A DNA stretch of 64,000 nt from Streptomyces coacervatus (GCF_029223485.1 NZ_JARHTP010000003.1:62001-126000), one strand, 5' to 3'. Shown: positions 17,748 to 26,726, numbered from the stretch's first letter. Notes: a model not told the origin generated them from the letters alone. A program made the numbers and translations.

Positions 17748-17824
17748 GCTGCGGGTTAGTGGGGGCTTGTCGCGCCCACGCGGCGGAGCCGCATATCGAT
17801 ACAGCCCCGCGCCCCTTAAGGGGC
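17748..17824 (-). repeat. Family B intergenic repeat, copy 2, overlapping the ABC ATPase stop codon
   Basis: Read on the minus strand it starts with the perfect 14-bp palindrome GCCCCTTAAGGGGC, then GCGGGGCTGTATCGATATG, CGGCTCCGCCGC and a GCGCGACAAGCC-type end. The palindrome supplies the last two codons (Ala-Pro) and the TAA stop of the ATPase gene, and it can fold as the transcript's 3' hairpin. Confidence 0.8.
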
Positions 17825-18610
17825 GGTGTCCTCGCCCTCTACTTCTGCCATCGCGGGGTCCAGGAGCCGTGACAAGAAATGGCGGGTGCGGTCATGGGAC
17901 GGGTTGGTGATGACCTGGGACGGGGTGCCGTCCTCCACGATCACGCCGCCGTCCATGAAGACCACCCTGTCGGCGACCTCCCTCGCGAAGGTCATCTCGT
18001 GGGTCACGACCATCATGGTCATGCCCTCGTTGGCGAGCATGCGCATGACGGCGAGTACGTCCCCCACCAGTTCGGGGTCGAGCGCCGACGTCGGCTCGTC
18101 GAACAGCATCACCTCGGGGCCCATCGACAGCGAGCGCGCGATCGCCACGCGCTGCTGCTGGCCGCCGGAGAGGGAGGCGGGGTAGGCGTCCGCCTTCTCC
18201 GACAGGCCCACGCGCTCCAGGTTCTCGGCGGCCACCTTCGCGGCCTCCGCCTTGCCGCGCCCGAGCACCCGGCGCTGCGGCAGCGTGAGATTGGCGGTCA
18301 CCGTGAGGTGCGGGAAGAGGTTGAACTGCTGGAAGACCATGCCGATACGGCGGCGTACGGCGTCGATGTCGACATCGGGGTCCGTCAGCTCGGTGCCGCC
18401 GACGAACACCTGGCCCTTGGTGGGCTCCTCCAGCAGGTTCACGCACCGCAGCAGCGTCGACTTGCCCGAACCCGACGGGCCGATGACGCACACGACCTCG
18501 CCCTGTCCGATCGCCAGGTCGATGCCGCGCAGCACCTTGTTGTCGCCGAAGGACTTGTGCAGGTCGCGTACTTCGATCTCCGGGCGCCCGGTCGGAAGCT
18601 TCTCGCTCAT
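17816..18610 (-). CDS. Polar amino-acid ABC transporter, ATP-binding protein
   Basis: ABC ATPase of 264 residues, GlnQ/HisP type. Walker [10 protein letters not shown] is at 44-52, with the [12 protein letters not shown] segment typical of amino-acid importers, signature LSGGQQQR, Walker [12 protein letters not shown] and switch VTHEM. The ATG overlaps the permease stop (ATGA). The last two codons and the stop come from the family B repeat. It energises uptake together with the two upstream genes. Confidence 0.93.
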   Translation of the reverse strand: MSEKLPTGRPEIEVRDLHKSFGDNKVLRGIDLAIGQGEVVCVIGPSGSGKSTLLRCVNLLEEPTKGQVFVGGTELTDPDVDIDAVRRRIGMVFQQFNLFPHLTVTANLTLPQRRVLGRGKAEAAKVAAENLERVGLSEKADAYPASLSGGQQQRVAIARSLSMGPEVMLFDEPTSALDPELVGDVLAVMRMLANEGMTMMVVTHEMTFAREVADRVVFMDGGVIVEDGTPSQVITNPSHDRTRHFLSRLLDPAMAEVEGEDTAP

Positions 18611-19440
18611 TTCACGGCCTCCTGGGCCTTCGCCTCCATACGGCGTACGACGAAACCGAGCGGGATCGTGACCAGCAGATAGCAGAGGCCGGCGACCAGG
18701 ATCGGCGTGGAGTTGGCGGTCTGGCTCGCCAGATCACGGCCGTATTTGGACAGTTCGCGCTCCTCCAGGGTGACGCCGAGGAACAGGACGAGGGAGGAGT
18801 CCTTGAACAACAGGACCAGCTCGTTGGTCAGCGGCGGGAGGATGATTCTGAACGCCTGCGGGATGATGATCGAGATCATGGCGCGGGCCGGTGAGAAGCC
18901 CAGTGAACGGGCCGCCTCCAGCTGGCCCTTGGGCACCGCCTGGATGCCCGCGCGGATCGTCTCGGCCATGTAGGCGGCGGCCACCAGGCCGAGCGCGAGG
19001 GCCACCTTGCCGTACGTGCCGCCGACGATCTCCGTGCCGGGGAAGGCCAGCGGGACGGCGACCCCGATGAAGATGAAGATCAGCAGGGCGGGCAGACCGC
19101 GGAAGATCTCGATGTAGATGCCGGCCAGCCAGCGGTAGGGGCCCACGGACGACAGCCGCATCAGCGCGATCACCATGCCGAGCGCCAGCCCGACGACAAA
19201 GCCGGACAGGGTGTACAGCACGGTGTTCTTCAGCGCCAGCGTGATGACGTCCGGGAACATCTGCCTGGCGATGCTGCCCTGCGCGAACTGGTTCTTCAGC
19301 CGCCCCCAGTCGGCCGAGACCGCGAACGCGATCACGGCGGCGACGAAGACGACGTACTGCGCGCCGCGGGACAGGCTGCGCTTCTGACGCCGGGTCAGGC
19401 CCTTTTTGCGGGGCTGGAGTTGTACGTCTGTGTCGGCCAT
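18607..19440 (-). CDS. Polar amino-acid ABC transporter, permease
   Basis: Membrane permease of 277 residues of the HisM/GlnP family. It has a basic N-terminus ([11 protein letters not shown]), about five to six hydrophobic helices and the EAA-type loop [20 protein letters not shown] that contacts the ATPase. It lies 3 bp after the binding-protein stop and overlaps the ATPase start, so all three are one operon. A single permease implies a homodimer. Confidence 0.92.
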   Translation of the reverse strand: MADTDVQLQPRKKGLTRRQKRSLSRGAQYVVFVAAVIAFAVSADWGRLKNQFAQGSIARQMFPDVITLALKNTVLYTLSGFVVGLALGMVIALMRLSSVGPYRWLAGIYIEIFRGLPALLIFIFIGVAVPLAFPGTEIVGGTYGKVALALGLVAAAYMAETIRAGIQAVPKGQLEAARSLGFSPARAMISIIIPQAFRIILPPLTNELVLLFKDSSLVLFLGVTLEERELSKYGRDLASQTANSTPILVAGLCYLLVTIPLGFVVRRMEAKAQEAVK

Positions 19441-19443
19441 GGG

Positions 19444-20319
19444 TCAGGACGCGGCGGGGGACGGAGAGGCGGCGGAGGCGGCGTAGGGGCCGATCCACTT
19501 CTCGTACAGCTTCTTGTATGTGCCGTCGGCCTTCGCGTTCTTGATCGCCTTGTTGACGGCGGCGAGGAGCTTGGTGTTGCCCTTCTTCACCGTGAAGCCG
19601 TACTGCTCACCGGTGTTGAGGTTGTCGGCGACCTGGTAGGCGGCCGCGTTGGCCTTGTCCTTCAGCCAGCCCTGGACCACCGGGTAGTCGATGATCACGG
19701 CCTTGACCTGGCCGGTGCGCAGGCCGTTGAGGACGGCGTCGGAGGACTCGAAGGAGACCGGGTCGAAGCCCTGCTTCTTCGCGTAGTCCTCGCCGGTGGT
19801 CTGCGCCTGGGCGCCGAGCTTGACCTTCTTGGCCTTCGCGTCGGCGAGCGAGGTGATGCCGCTGTTCTTGTCGACCAGGAGGGCCTGGGTGGCGTCGAAG
19901 TACGGGTCCGAGAAGTCGACGTTCTTCTTGCGCTCGGCGGTGATGGTCATGCCGGCCGCGGCCACGTCGCACTCGCCGGAGTTGAGGAACGCACCGGTCT
20001 TGAAGTTCTCGAAGGGCGTGTCGAGGATCTGCTGCTTCACGCCGAGGTCCCCCGCGACGAGGTCGATCAACGACACGTCGAAGCCCTGCACCTTGCCGTT
20101 GATCTCCGACTGGAAGGGCGGATACGGGAGGTGGGTGCAGGTGGTGAGCTGTCCGGCCTTGACGAGGGTGACCCCGCCGGCGGCGGTCTTGCTGCCGCCG
20201 TTGCCGGTCGACGTACAGCCGGAGGCGGCGACGGCCACGAGCAGCAGCCCGGCGGTCGTGGCGGTGACGGCCATGGCACGGCGCGGGGCGCTGGAGCGGC
20301 GGCCGGGGACGGTGTGCAC
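19444..20319 (-). CDS. Amino-acid ABC transporter substrate-binding lipoprotein
   Basis: Periplasmic-type binding protein (SBP family 3) of 291 residues, tethered as a lipoprotein. The signal sequence has two Arg pairs and lipobox AASGC with lipidated Cys35. GTG 20319 is chosen because AGGAGG lies 5 nt upstream. Family features are THLPYPPF, FDVSLIDLVAGDLGVK, and GECDVAAAGMTITAERKK with the Arg that binds the amino-acid carboxylate equivalent. A Ser/Pro/Ala-rich tail ends the protein. Specific substrate is unknown. The divergent gap to the next gene (20320-20416) holds its promoter. Confidence 0.9.
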   Translation of the reverse strand: MHTVPGRRSSAPRRAMAVTATTAGLLLVAVAASGCTSTGNGGSKTAAGGVTLVKAGQLTTCTHLPYPPFQSEINGKVQGFDVSLIDLVAGDLGVKQQILDTPFENFKTGAFLNSGECDVAAAGMTITAERKKNVDFSDPYFDATQALLVDKNSGITSLADAKAKKVKLGAQAQTTGEDYAKKQGFDPVSFESSDAVLNGLRTGQVKAVIIDYPVVQGWLKDKANAAAYQVADNLNTGEQYGFTVKKGNTKLLAAVNKAIKNAKADGTYKKLYEKWIGPYAASAASPSPAAS

Positions 20320-20416
20320 GGGAACCTCCTGTGGGGCGAAGTCGCCGGCCTGAGTGGGGATGGGGTGCCGGTTACTCTCGTCACCTGTACCCCATGACCG
20401 AGCAGAAGGCACCGTC

Positions 20417-21517
20417 GTGACCCACCCTTTCCTCGATCTGCCCCCGCTGAGCGCCGCGCACTTCGCCTCGATCGAGGACCGGGTGGCTCGGTTGCTCGGC
20501 ACCGGGCAGGACGTCGTGATCATGCAGGGCGAGGCGCTGCTGCCGCTGGAGGGGGCGATCCGGGGGACCGCCGGGCCGGGCACCGTCGCGCTGAACGTCA
20601 TCACGGGTCCGTACGGGCAGACCTTCGGGAACTGGCTGCGGGACTGCGGGGCGACGGTGATCGACCTGGCCGTGCCCTTCCACACGGCCGTCACCGCCGA
20701 GCAGATCCGGGCCGCGTTCGCCGAGCATCCCGAGATCGACTTCGTGTCGCTGGTGCATGCGGAGGCGGCGACCGGAAACACCAACCCCGTCGCGGAGATC
20801 GGGGAGGTCGTACGGGAGCAGGGGGCGCTGTTCTATCTGGACGCCGTCGCCTCCATCGGTGCCGAGCCGGTGCTGCCGGACGCGTGGGGTGTGGATCTGT
20901 GCGTCATCGGGGCGCAGAAGGCCATGGGCGGGCCGGCCGGGGTGTCGGCGGTCTCGGTGAGTGAGCGGGCGTGGGCGCGGATGGCGGCGAACGCGGGGGC
21001 GCCGCGGCGGTCGTATCTCTCGCTGCTGGACTGGAAGGAGCGGTGGATCGACGGCGGGCGCAAAGCGCTGCTGCATGCGCCGGCGCAGTTGGAGATGCTG
21101 GCGCTGGAGGCCTGTGTCGAGCAGATCGAGACGGTGGGTCTGGACACCGTCATGGCCCGGCATGCGGCGGCCGCGAGCGCGACCCGGGCCGGGGCGGTGG
21201 CTCTGGGCGGCGGGCTGGAGCCGTATGTGTACGAGGCCCGGGAGGCGGCGCCGGTCGCCACGACGCTTCGCGCGCCGGCGGGGGTTGTCGCGTCGGAGCT
21301 GGTGGCTCGGGCGCTGGCGTCGAACCCCGCGTTGCCGCTGGCCGCGGGCGGGGGTGCGCTGGCCAAGGAGATGATCCGGGTCAATCACTACGGGGTGGAT
21401 GCGGTGCGCTCCGCTGTGGGGGCGAGTCTTGTGGCGTTGGGCTCGGCGATGGCCGAGAAGGGGTTGGGCGTGGATGTGGAGGGGGCGCTGCGGGCCGTGG
21501 AGGACGGCTGGGGGTAG
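20417..21517 (+). CDS. Class V aminotransferase (alanine-glyoxylate aminotransferase-like)
   Basis: Fold-type I PLP enzyme of 366 residues. It has the cofactor-binding stretch HAEAATG(N)TNPV, the Asp in FYLDAVASIGAEP, and the Schiff-base Lys168 in VIGAQKAMGGPAG. GTG 20417 (VTHPFLDLPPLS) is preferred; the open frame extends to ATG 20354 into the divergent promoter, which is less likely. An eight-codon ORF MTEQKAPS (20394-20420) ends in a TGA overlapping this GTG and could couple initiation. Likely role is amino-acid/glyoxylate transamination; substrate not determinable. Confidence 0.8.
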   Translation: MTHPFLDLPPLSAAHFASIEDRVARLLGTGQDVVIMQGEALLPLEGAIRGTAGPGTVALNVITGPYGQTFGNWLRDCGATVIDLAVPFHTAVTAEQIRAAFAEHPEIDFVSLVHAEAATGNTNPVAEIGEVVREQGALFYLDAVASIGAEPVLPDAWGVDLCVIGAQKAMGGPAGVSAVSVSERAWARMAANAGAPRRSYLSLLDWKERWIDGGRKALLHAPAQLEMLALEACVEQIETVGLDTVMARHAAAASATRAGAVALGGGLEPYVYEAREAAPVATTLRAPAGVVASELVARALASNPALPLAAGGGALAKEMIRVNHYGVDAVRSAVGASLVALGSAMAEKGLGVDVEGALRAVEDGWG

Positions 21518-21535
21518 TCGTCGGCTGGGGTTGCC

Positions 21536-21601
21536 GGGGGCTGCGCCCCCAGACCCCCGCTTCGGCCTGAAGGGCCTCGTCCTCAAACGCCGGACGGGCT
21601 G
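21536..21601 (+). repeat. Family A intergenic repeat, copy 2, with 3' hairpin
   Basis: The hairpin GGGGGC-TGC-GCCCCC comes first, then AGACCCCCGCTTCGGCCTG, AAGGGCCTCGTCCTCAAACG and CCGGACGGGCTG. It lies 18 bp after the aminotransferase stop and likely serves as its terminator. Same family as 6792-6860 (inside cobB) and 32263-32331. Confidence 0.85.
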
Positions 21602-21620
21602 AAATGGCATGCTCACCCGC

Positions 21621-22139
21621 ATGTCTACGCACACCCTCCCCGACGGTCGCCCCATCCCCCACCTCACCGGTGACGAGCGCCCCATGCTCGACAGCTGGCT
21701 CGACTTTCATCGGGCCACGCTGGAGTTGAAGTGCAAGGAACTGGACGACGCACAGGTGCGGTTGGCTGCGGCGGAGCCGTCGGCGCTCACGCTGCTCGGG
21801 CTGGTGCAGCACCTCGCCGAGGTCGAGCGGAACTGGTTTCAGCGGGTGGTCGGCGGGCTCGACGTGCCGCCCGTGTACGGGGAGGAGACCGGGTATGTGC
21901 TCGACCCCGCGCGGGGGCTCGGCGAGGCACTGGACGTGTGGCGCCGGGAGATCGCGCGCGGGCGGGAGCTGTGCGCCGGGCGGCCGCTGGACTACACCGG
22001 GCGGATCGTCGACGGACCCATGGCCGGGCTGGAGGTCAGCCTGCGCTGGGTGCTCATTCATATGATCGAGGAGTACGCCCGGCACAACGGGCACGCAGAC
22101 ATCTTGCGGGAACGGATCGACGGAGTAACCGGCTATTAA
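21621..22139 (+). CDS. DinB-like (DUF664) four-helix metal-binding protein
   Basis: Protein of 172 residues. The conserved histidines are in [12 protein letters not shown] and in [20 protein letters not shown], giving the His triad that binds a divalent metal in DinB/YfiT-fold proteins. Many such proteins are thiol transferases using mycothiol. ATG 21621 (MSTHTLPDG) is taken; an in-frame ATG at 21609 is possible. No clear partner gene. The next gene is the ectoine operon. Confidence 0.82.
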   Translation: MSTHTLPDGRPIPHLTGDERPMLDSWLDFHRATLELKCKELDDAQVRLAAAEPSALTLLGLVQHLAEVERNWFQRVVGGLDVPPVYGEETGYVLDPARGLGEALDVWRREIARGRELCAGRPLDYTGRIVDGPMAGLEVSLRWVLIHMIEEYARHNGHADILRERIDGVTGY

Positions 22140-22445
22140 TTCCAGGCGTAATTCTGGAATTCATTTCCGCGCAGCTTCCCGTATCCTTCTGCCCGCTTTT
22201 CCCCGACCTAAACGCAAAGATTTCGCGAACACCAACCGGGGGAATTCGGGCAGATCTCGTGCGGGTTACACGCCTGTGACGCGTTACACATCACGGTCAA
22301 CTTGCCCTGTATTTTCCGGACAATACGGCCATTAATGCCCTCACTCCGTGCGGCCGCACGCGCCCGCGCGATAACACACGGCCCCGCCGTGCGTAACCCT
22401 CACCGACGATGCAATTTCGAATTTCCCTCGGTAAATTCAATCCGC
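22140..22445 (+). promoter_or_regulatory. 306-bp region upstream of ectABCD
   Basis: No convincing gene. The stretch is clearly more AT-rich than its surroundings (for example TAATTCTGGAATTC and AAATTCAATCC) and must carry the ectA promoter and osmotic control. It contains a candidate GlnR-type site at 22265-22287. No canonical GGAGG ribosome site precedes the ectA ATG; only GGTAAATTCAATCCGC is seen. Confidence 0.6.
22265..22287 (+). promoter_or_regulatory. Candidate GlnR-type operator upstream of ectA
   Basis: GTTAC-N6-GTGAC followed two bases later by a second GTTAC; the seven-base unit GTTACAC occurs twice, 18 bp apart. GlnR boxes in actinobacteria are GTnAC/GAAAC elements with 6-nt spacing, and GlnR control of ectABCD has been reported in Streptomyces coelicolor. 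The half-site here is not perfect (GTGAC for GAAAC), so this is a candidate only. It lies about 160-180 bp upstream of the ectA start. Confidence 0.4.
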
Positions 22446-22952
22446 ATGACTGCCGCTCAAGCAGATCTGCACATCGACCGTCCGCAGGTCGCGGACGGAG
22501 CCGCGTTGTGGCGGATTGCCAAGGACTCGAAAGCCCTCGACCTGAACTCGTCGTACAGCTATCTGCTGTGGTGCCGCGACTTCGCCGCCACCTCGGCCGT
22601 GGCCCGCAACGAGCGCGGGGAGCCGGTCGGCTTCGTCACCGGGTACGTACGGCCGGACCGTCCACGCACCCTGCTGGTGTGGCAGGTGGCGGTGGACGAG
22701 GCGTACCGGGGCCGGGGGCTCGCGGCCGCGCTGCTCGACGGTGTTGTCGCGCAGACCGGTTCCGCGCACCGCATCACCGCCGTCGAGACCACCATCACCC
22801 CCGGCAACACCGGCTCCGAGCGCCTGTTCGCGTCGTTCGCCGAGCGGCACGGCGCCCTCGTGGAACGCGAGGTGCTGTTCGACGAGGGCCTGTTCCCCGA
22901 CGGGCCGCACGACCCGGAAGTCCTGTACCGCATCGGTCCCCTCTCCCTCTGA
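22446..22952 (+). CDS. ectA: L-2,4-diaminobutyrate N-gamma-acetyltransferase
   Basis: GNAT-fold enzyme of 168 residues that acetylates L-2,4-diaminobutyrate, the second step of ectoine synthesis. It has the typical substrate segment ALDLNSSYSYLLWCRDF and the acetyl-CoA loop VDEAYRGRGLAAALL. The ATG at 22446 begins MTAAQADLHIDRP. The open frame runs upstream to 22302 but that part lies in the regulatory region. First gene of ectABCD. Confidence 0.96.
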   Translation: MTAAQADLHIDRPQVADGAALWRIAKDSKALDLNSSYSYLLWCRDFAATSAVARNERGEPVGFVTGYVRPDRPRTLLVWQVAVDEAYRGRGLAAALLDGVVAQTGSAHRITAVETTITPGNTGSERLFASFAERHGALVEREVLFDEGLFPDGPHDPEVLYRIGPLSL

Positions 22953-23001
22953 CCGCTGACGCCCCACGCACTCCCCCCCACGCAACGAGGAGCGATTCGT
23001 C

Positions 23002-24273
23002 GTGACCATCACCCAGCCCGACCTCAGCGTCTTCGAGACACTCGAGTCCGAGGTGCGCAGCTACTGCCGCGGCTGGCCCACCGTCTTCGACCGTGCGCAC
23101 GGCAGCCGCATGTACGACGAGGACGGCCATGAGTACCTGGACTTCTTCGCCGGAGCGGGCTCGCTGAACTACGGCCACAACAACCCTGTCCTGAAACGGG
23201 CGTTGATCGACTACCTGGAGCGGGACGGCGTCACGCACGGGCTCGACATGTCGACCACCGCCAAGCGCGCCTTCCTGCAGACCTTCCAGGACCTGGTGCT
23301 GCGGCCGCGCGATCTGCCGTACAAGGTCATGTTCCCGGGTCCGACGGGCACCAATGCCGTGGAGTCGGCGCTCAAGCTCGCGCGGAAGGTGAAGGGGCGC
23401 GAGGCCATCGTGTCGTTCACCAACGCCTTCCACGGCATGTCGCTCGGCTCCCTCGCCGTGACCGGCAACGCCTTCAAGCGCGCCGGAGCCGGGATTCCGC
23501 TGGTGCACGGCACGCCCATGCCGTTCGACAACTACTTCGACGGCAAGGTCCCGGACTTCCTGTGGTTCGAGCGGCTCCTGGAGGACCAGGGCTCCGGGCT
23601 CAACAAGCCCGCGGCCGTGATCGTCGAGACCGTGCAGGGCGAGGGCGGCATCAATGTCGCCCGTCCGGAGTGGCTGCGGGCGCTCGCCGACCTGTGCGAG
23701 CGGCAGGACATGCTGCTCATCGTCGACGACATCCAGATGGGCTGCGGGCGTACGGGTGCCTTCTTCTCCTTCGAGGAGGCCGGCATCACGCCCGACATCG
23801 TCACCGTGTCGAAGTCCATCAGCGGCTATGGACTGCCCATGTCGCTCTGCCTGTTCAAGCCCGAGCTGGACATCTGGGAGCCGGGCGAGCACAACGGCAC
23901 CTTCCGCGGCAACAACCCCGCCTTCGTCACGGCCACCGCCGCCCTGGAGGTGTACTGGGCGGACGGGTCCGCGATGGAGAAGCAGACCCAGGCGCGCGGC
24001 GAGCAGGTCGAGCAGACCTTCGCCGCCATCACCGAGGAGAACCCGGCCGACGTCAAGGAGTACCGCGGACGCGGACTCGTGTGGGGCCTGGAGTTCCACG
24101 ACAAGAGCCGGGCCGACCGCATCGCGAAGCGCGCCTTCGAACTCGGGCTGCTCATCGAGACCTCGGGTCCCGAGAGCGAGGTCGTCAAGCTCCTCCCGGC
24201 GCTCACCGTCACCGCCGAGGAAATGGACGAGGGGCTCAGCATCCTCGCCCGCGCCGTACGCGAAACCGTCTAG
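23002..24273 (+). CDS. ectB: Diaminobutyrate-2-oxoglutarate transaminase
   Basis: Class III PLP aminotransferase of 423 residues that makes L-2,4-diaminobutyrate from aspartate semialdehyde and glutamate, the first ectoine step. Motifs are FPGPTGTNAVE (phosphate cup), IVDDIQMGCGRTG (Asp to pyridine N) and Schiff-base Lys271 in VSKSISGYGLPM. GTG 23002 has GAGGAG about 9 nt upstream. It follows ectA by 49 bp. Confidence 0.96.
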   Translation: MTITQPDLSVFETLESEVRSYCRGWPTVFDRAHGSRMYDEDGHEYLDFFAGAGSLNYGHNNPVLKRALIDYLERDGVTHGLDMSTTAKRAFLQTFQDLVLRPRDLPYKVMFPGPTGTNAVESALKLARKVKGREAIVSFTNAFHGMSLGSLAVTGNAFKRAGAGIPLVHGTPMPFDNYFDGKVPDFLWFERLLEDQGSGLNKPAAVIVETVQGEGGINVARPEWLRALADLCERQDMLLIVDDIQMGCGRTGAFFSFEEAGITPDIVTVSKSISGYGLPMSLCLFKPELDIWEPGEHNGTFRGNNPAFVTATAALEVYWADGSAMEKQTQARGEQVEQTFAAITEENPADVKEYRGRGLVWGLEFHDKSRADRIAKRAFELGLLIETSGPESEVVKLLPALTVTAEEMDEGLSILARAVRETV

Positions 24274-24293
24274 AAAAGGAGTAGTGCAGCACC

Positions 24294-24692
24294 GTGATCG
24301 TCCGTTCGTTCAAGGACCTCGAAGGCACCGACCGGCATGTGAAGGCCGCGTCCGGCACATGGGAGAGCAAACGCATCGTCCTCGCCAAGGAGAGGGTCGG
24401 CTTCTCGCTCCACGAGACCGTCCTCTACGCGGGTACGGAGACGTCGATGTGGTACGCGAACCACATCGAGGCCGTCGTGTGCACCGAGGGCGAGGCCGAG
24501 CTCACCGACGACGAGACCGGGCAGAAGTACACGATCACACCCGGCACCATGTACCTCCTCGACGGGCACGAGCGGCACACGATGCGGATCAAGGAGGACT
24601 TCCGCTGCATCTGTGTCTTCAACCCGCCCGTGACCGGACGGGAGGACCACGACGAGAACGGCGTCTATCCCCTGCTGACGGAGGAGGGCTGA
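24294..24692 (+). CDS. ectC: L-ectoine synthase
   Basis: Cupin-fold enzyme of 132 residues that cyclises N-gamma-acetyldiaminobutyrate to ectoine. It carries [27 protein letters not shown] and LDGHERH, the metal- and substrate-lining strands of EctC. GTG 24294 follows an AAAAGGAG ribosome site. It is 20 bp behind ectB and 2 bp before ectD. Confidence 0.97.
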   Translation: MIVRSFKDLEGTDRHVKAASGTWESKRIVLAKERVGFSLHETVLYAGTETSMWYANHIEAVVCTEGEAELTDDETGQKYTITPGTMYLLDGHERHTMRIKEDFRCICVFNPPVTGREDHDENGVYPLLTEEG

Positions 24693-24694
24693 CC

Positions 24695-25582
24695 ATGACC
24701 GCGATCACCGATCCGTACCCCAGCCGCGGCGCCACCGAGGTGTCGACCCCGCGCCTGGACCCCGTCGTGTGGGGCTCCTTCGACACGCCGGGCCCGGTCT
24801 CGGCCGGCGACCTCCGGTCGTTCGAGCGGGACGGCTTCCTGGCCGTCGACCAGCTCATCGCCCCGGACGAAGTGGCCGTCTACCACCGGGAGTTGGAGCG
24901 CCTCGTCACCGACCCGGCGATCCGGGCCGACGAGCGCTCGATCATCGAGCCGAAGTCCAAGGAGATCCGCTCCGTCTTCGAAGTGCACAGGATCAGCGAG
25001 GTGTTCGCGAACCTGGTGCGCGACGAGCGGGTCGTCGGACGGGCGCGGCAGATCCTCGGCTCGGACGTCTACGTCCACCAGTCGCGGATCAACGTCAAGC
25101 CGGGCTTCGGGGCCAGTGGCTTCTACTGGCACTCGGACTTCGAGACCTGGCACGCCGAGGACGGCCTGCCCAACATGCGCACGGTGTCCGTCTCGATCGC
25201 GCTGACCGAGAACTACGACACCAACGGCGGCCTCATGATCATGCCGGGGTCGCACCGCACGTTCCTCGGGTGCGCGGGAGCCACACCCAAGGACAACTAC
25301 AAGCAGTCGCTGCAGATGCAGGACGCGGGCACGCCGTCGGACGAGGCGCTGACCGCCATGGCCGGCGAGTACGGCATCAAACTGTTCACGGGCAGGGCCG
25401 GCTCGGCGACCTGGTTCGACTGCAACTGCATGCACGGCTCGGGCGACAACATCACGCCGTTCCCGCGCAGCAACGTCTTCATCGTGTTCAACAGCGTGGA
25501 GAACGAGGCCGTGGAGCCGTTCGCGGCCCCGATCCGGCGGCCTGAGTTCATCGGGGCACGGGACTTCACGCCCGTGCGGTGA
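24695..25582 (+). CDS. ectD: Ectoine 5-hydroxylase
   Basis: Fe(II)/2-oxoglutarate dioxygenase of 295 residues converting ectoine to 5-hydroxyectoine, an osmo- and heat-stress solute. The iron facial triad is the HxD of FYWHSDFETWH plus the distal His of NCMHGSGDN; the family signature is ALTENYDTNGGLMIMPGSH. ATG 24695 follows GGAGGAGGG. The last 11 codons (nt 25550-25582) are duplicated 78 bp downstream, outside the gene. Confidence 0.97.
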   Translation: MTAITDPYPSRGATEVSTPRLDPVVWGSFDTPGPVSAGDLRSFERDGFLAVDQLIAPDEVAVYHRELERLVTDPAIRADERSIIEPKSKEIRSVFEVHRISEVFANLVRDERVVGRARQILGSDVYVHQSRINVKPGFGASGFYWHSDFETWHAEDGLPNMRTVSVSIALTENYDTNGGLMIMPGSHRTFLGCAGATPKDNYKQSLQMQDAGTPSDEALTAMAGEYGIKLFTGRAGSATWFDCNCMHGSGDNITPFPRSNVFIVFNSVENEAVEPFAAPIRRPEFIGARDFTPVR

Positions 25583-25599
25583 GCGCAATCCGGCGGGGT

Positions 25600-25617
25600 C
25601 CGGGGGTTGTCCCCCGG
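25600..25617 (+). terminator. Putative terminator after ectD
   Basis: Stem CCGGGGG / CCCCCGG with a TTGT loop, 17 nt after the ectD stop and between the two copies of the ectD 3' end. No T-tract. Confidence 0.6.
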
Positions 25618-25627
25618 TGTATGCAGC

Positions 25628-25660
25628 ATCGGGGCACGGGACTTCACGCCCGTACGGTGA
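25628..25660 (+). pseudogene. Duplicated 3' end of ectD
   Basis: 33 bp repeating 25550-25582 with one mismatch (CGTGCGG versus CGTACGG), including the codons for the EctD C-terminus (IGARDFTPVR) and the stop. There is no start or upstream part, so it is a relic of a local tandem duplication and not a gene. Confidence 0.85.
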
Positions 25661-25698
25661 CTCATCCTGGAGCGGGCGGCGTCACAGGCTGCGTGGCT

Positions 25699-26703
25699 TC
25701 ACAGCCACGACAGTGACGCCGCCCTCTCCAGTACGTTCCTGATCGCGCCCTCGTCTCCCACCGCGCGGCGCGGCACCTCGTCCGGGGTCCGGCGGCCGCC
25801 CATCAGGAGGCAGAAGTCGACCGGATCCAGGGCGAGTTCGGCACGGATCGGCTCGTCCTCCGAACCCAGCACCCACTGCTGTTCGCCGTCGACGGCGAAC
25901 AGCACCGGCTGCGCGGCGGGGCCGAGGGCCAGGCCGAGGATGCGGACCGCCAGCCGCACCAGCTGCCCCAGGTGCCCGGCGGGCGGCGCCGGGACGGCCA
26001 GGCCGAGGGCGCGGCCGATGTCGTCGGTGTGGATCCAGGCCTCGAAGGCGCGCACCACGAAGTGGTCGGCGACGGGCAGCCGTACCCCCATCAACATCGT
26101 TGCGCAGGCGGCCAGTTCGGGCTCGCGGGCCTCGGGCGTGGCGAGCAGGGCGGCCGCCTGCGCGGCCCAGTCGGCGACCGTCTCCTCGGGCGTACGGCCG
26201 TGCTCGTGCGCGATGACTTCGGCGCTGCGGCGGTTCCAGGCGTCCTGCCAGCGTGCGCCCTCGGCCACCGGGGAGGCCGGTACGCGTGCGGCGATGCCGA
26301 GCCGCCCGGCAAGGGGCTCGTCGGCGGCGAGCAGATGGGCGACGGTCGCGTGCACGTCCCAGTCGTGCACGACCGGTGTGCCCCAGCGGCCCTCCGCCTC
26401 GGGCAGCAGCGCCTTGAGTCCGGCGACGGCGGCGGCGTAGGGCGCGGCGTGCGCGGCGACCCGGGGCGTGGCGGGGCGGGCCCGCAGGGCGGTGGACAGG
26501 ACGTCACTCCAGGGCCGCACGCCTGTGCGGCTCGACGGCGGCCCGTCCAGCAGTCGTACCGTCTCCCGCAGCTTCTCCGCCTCCGCCGCGCAGCTGTGGC
26601 ACTCGGCCAGATGGCGTGGCACGATCTCCTGTTCGGCGGGGGGCAGCGCGCCGAAGGCCCAGGCGGCCAGGAGGTCGCGTACTCCGTCATGCTCGCTGGT
26701 CAT
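25699..26703 (-). CDS. Zinc-finger anti-sigma candidate fused to an MDMPI (DinB-like) domain
   Basis: Protein of 334 residues. The N-terminus has the zinc-binding anti-sigma motif HLAECHSCAAE (His-x3-Cys-x2-Cys) at about residues 32-42. The rest matches mycothiol-dependent maleylpyruvate isomerase-like proteins: a DWDVHATVAHLLAADEPL helix and HFVVRAFEAWIHTDDIGRAL with metal-type histidines, then an MDMPI C-terminal domain. ATG 26703 is chosen because AGGAGG lies 6 nt upstream; ATG 26730, overlapping the sigma stop, is the alternative. The gene directly follows an ECF sigma gene, so a thiol- or redox-sensing anti-sigma role is likely. Confidence 0.8.
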   Translation of the reverse strand: MTSEHDGVRDLLAAWAFGALPPAEQEIVPRHLAECHSCAAEAEKLRETVRLLDGPPSSRTGVRPWSDVLSTALRARPATPRVAAHAAPYAAAVAGLKALLPEAEGRWGTPVVHDWDVHATVAHLLAADEPLAGRLGIAARVPASPVAEGARWQDAWNRRSAEVIAHEHGRTPEETVADWAAQAAALLATPEAREPELAACATMLMGVRLPVADHFVVRAFEAWIHTDDIGRALGLAVPAPPAGHLGQLVRLAVRILGLALGPAAQPVLFAVDGEQQWVLGSEDEPIRAELALDPVDFCLLMGGRRTPDEVPRRAVGDEGAIRNVLERAASLSWL

Positions 26704-26726
26704 GCCCGCCTCCTTCCCTGTGGCCA

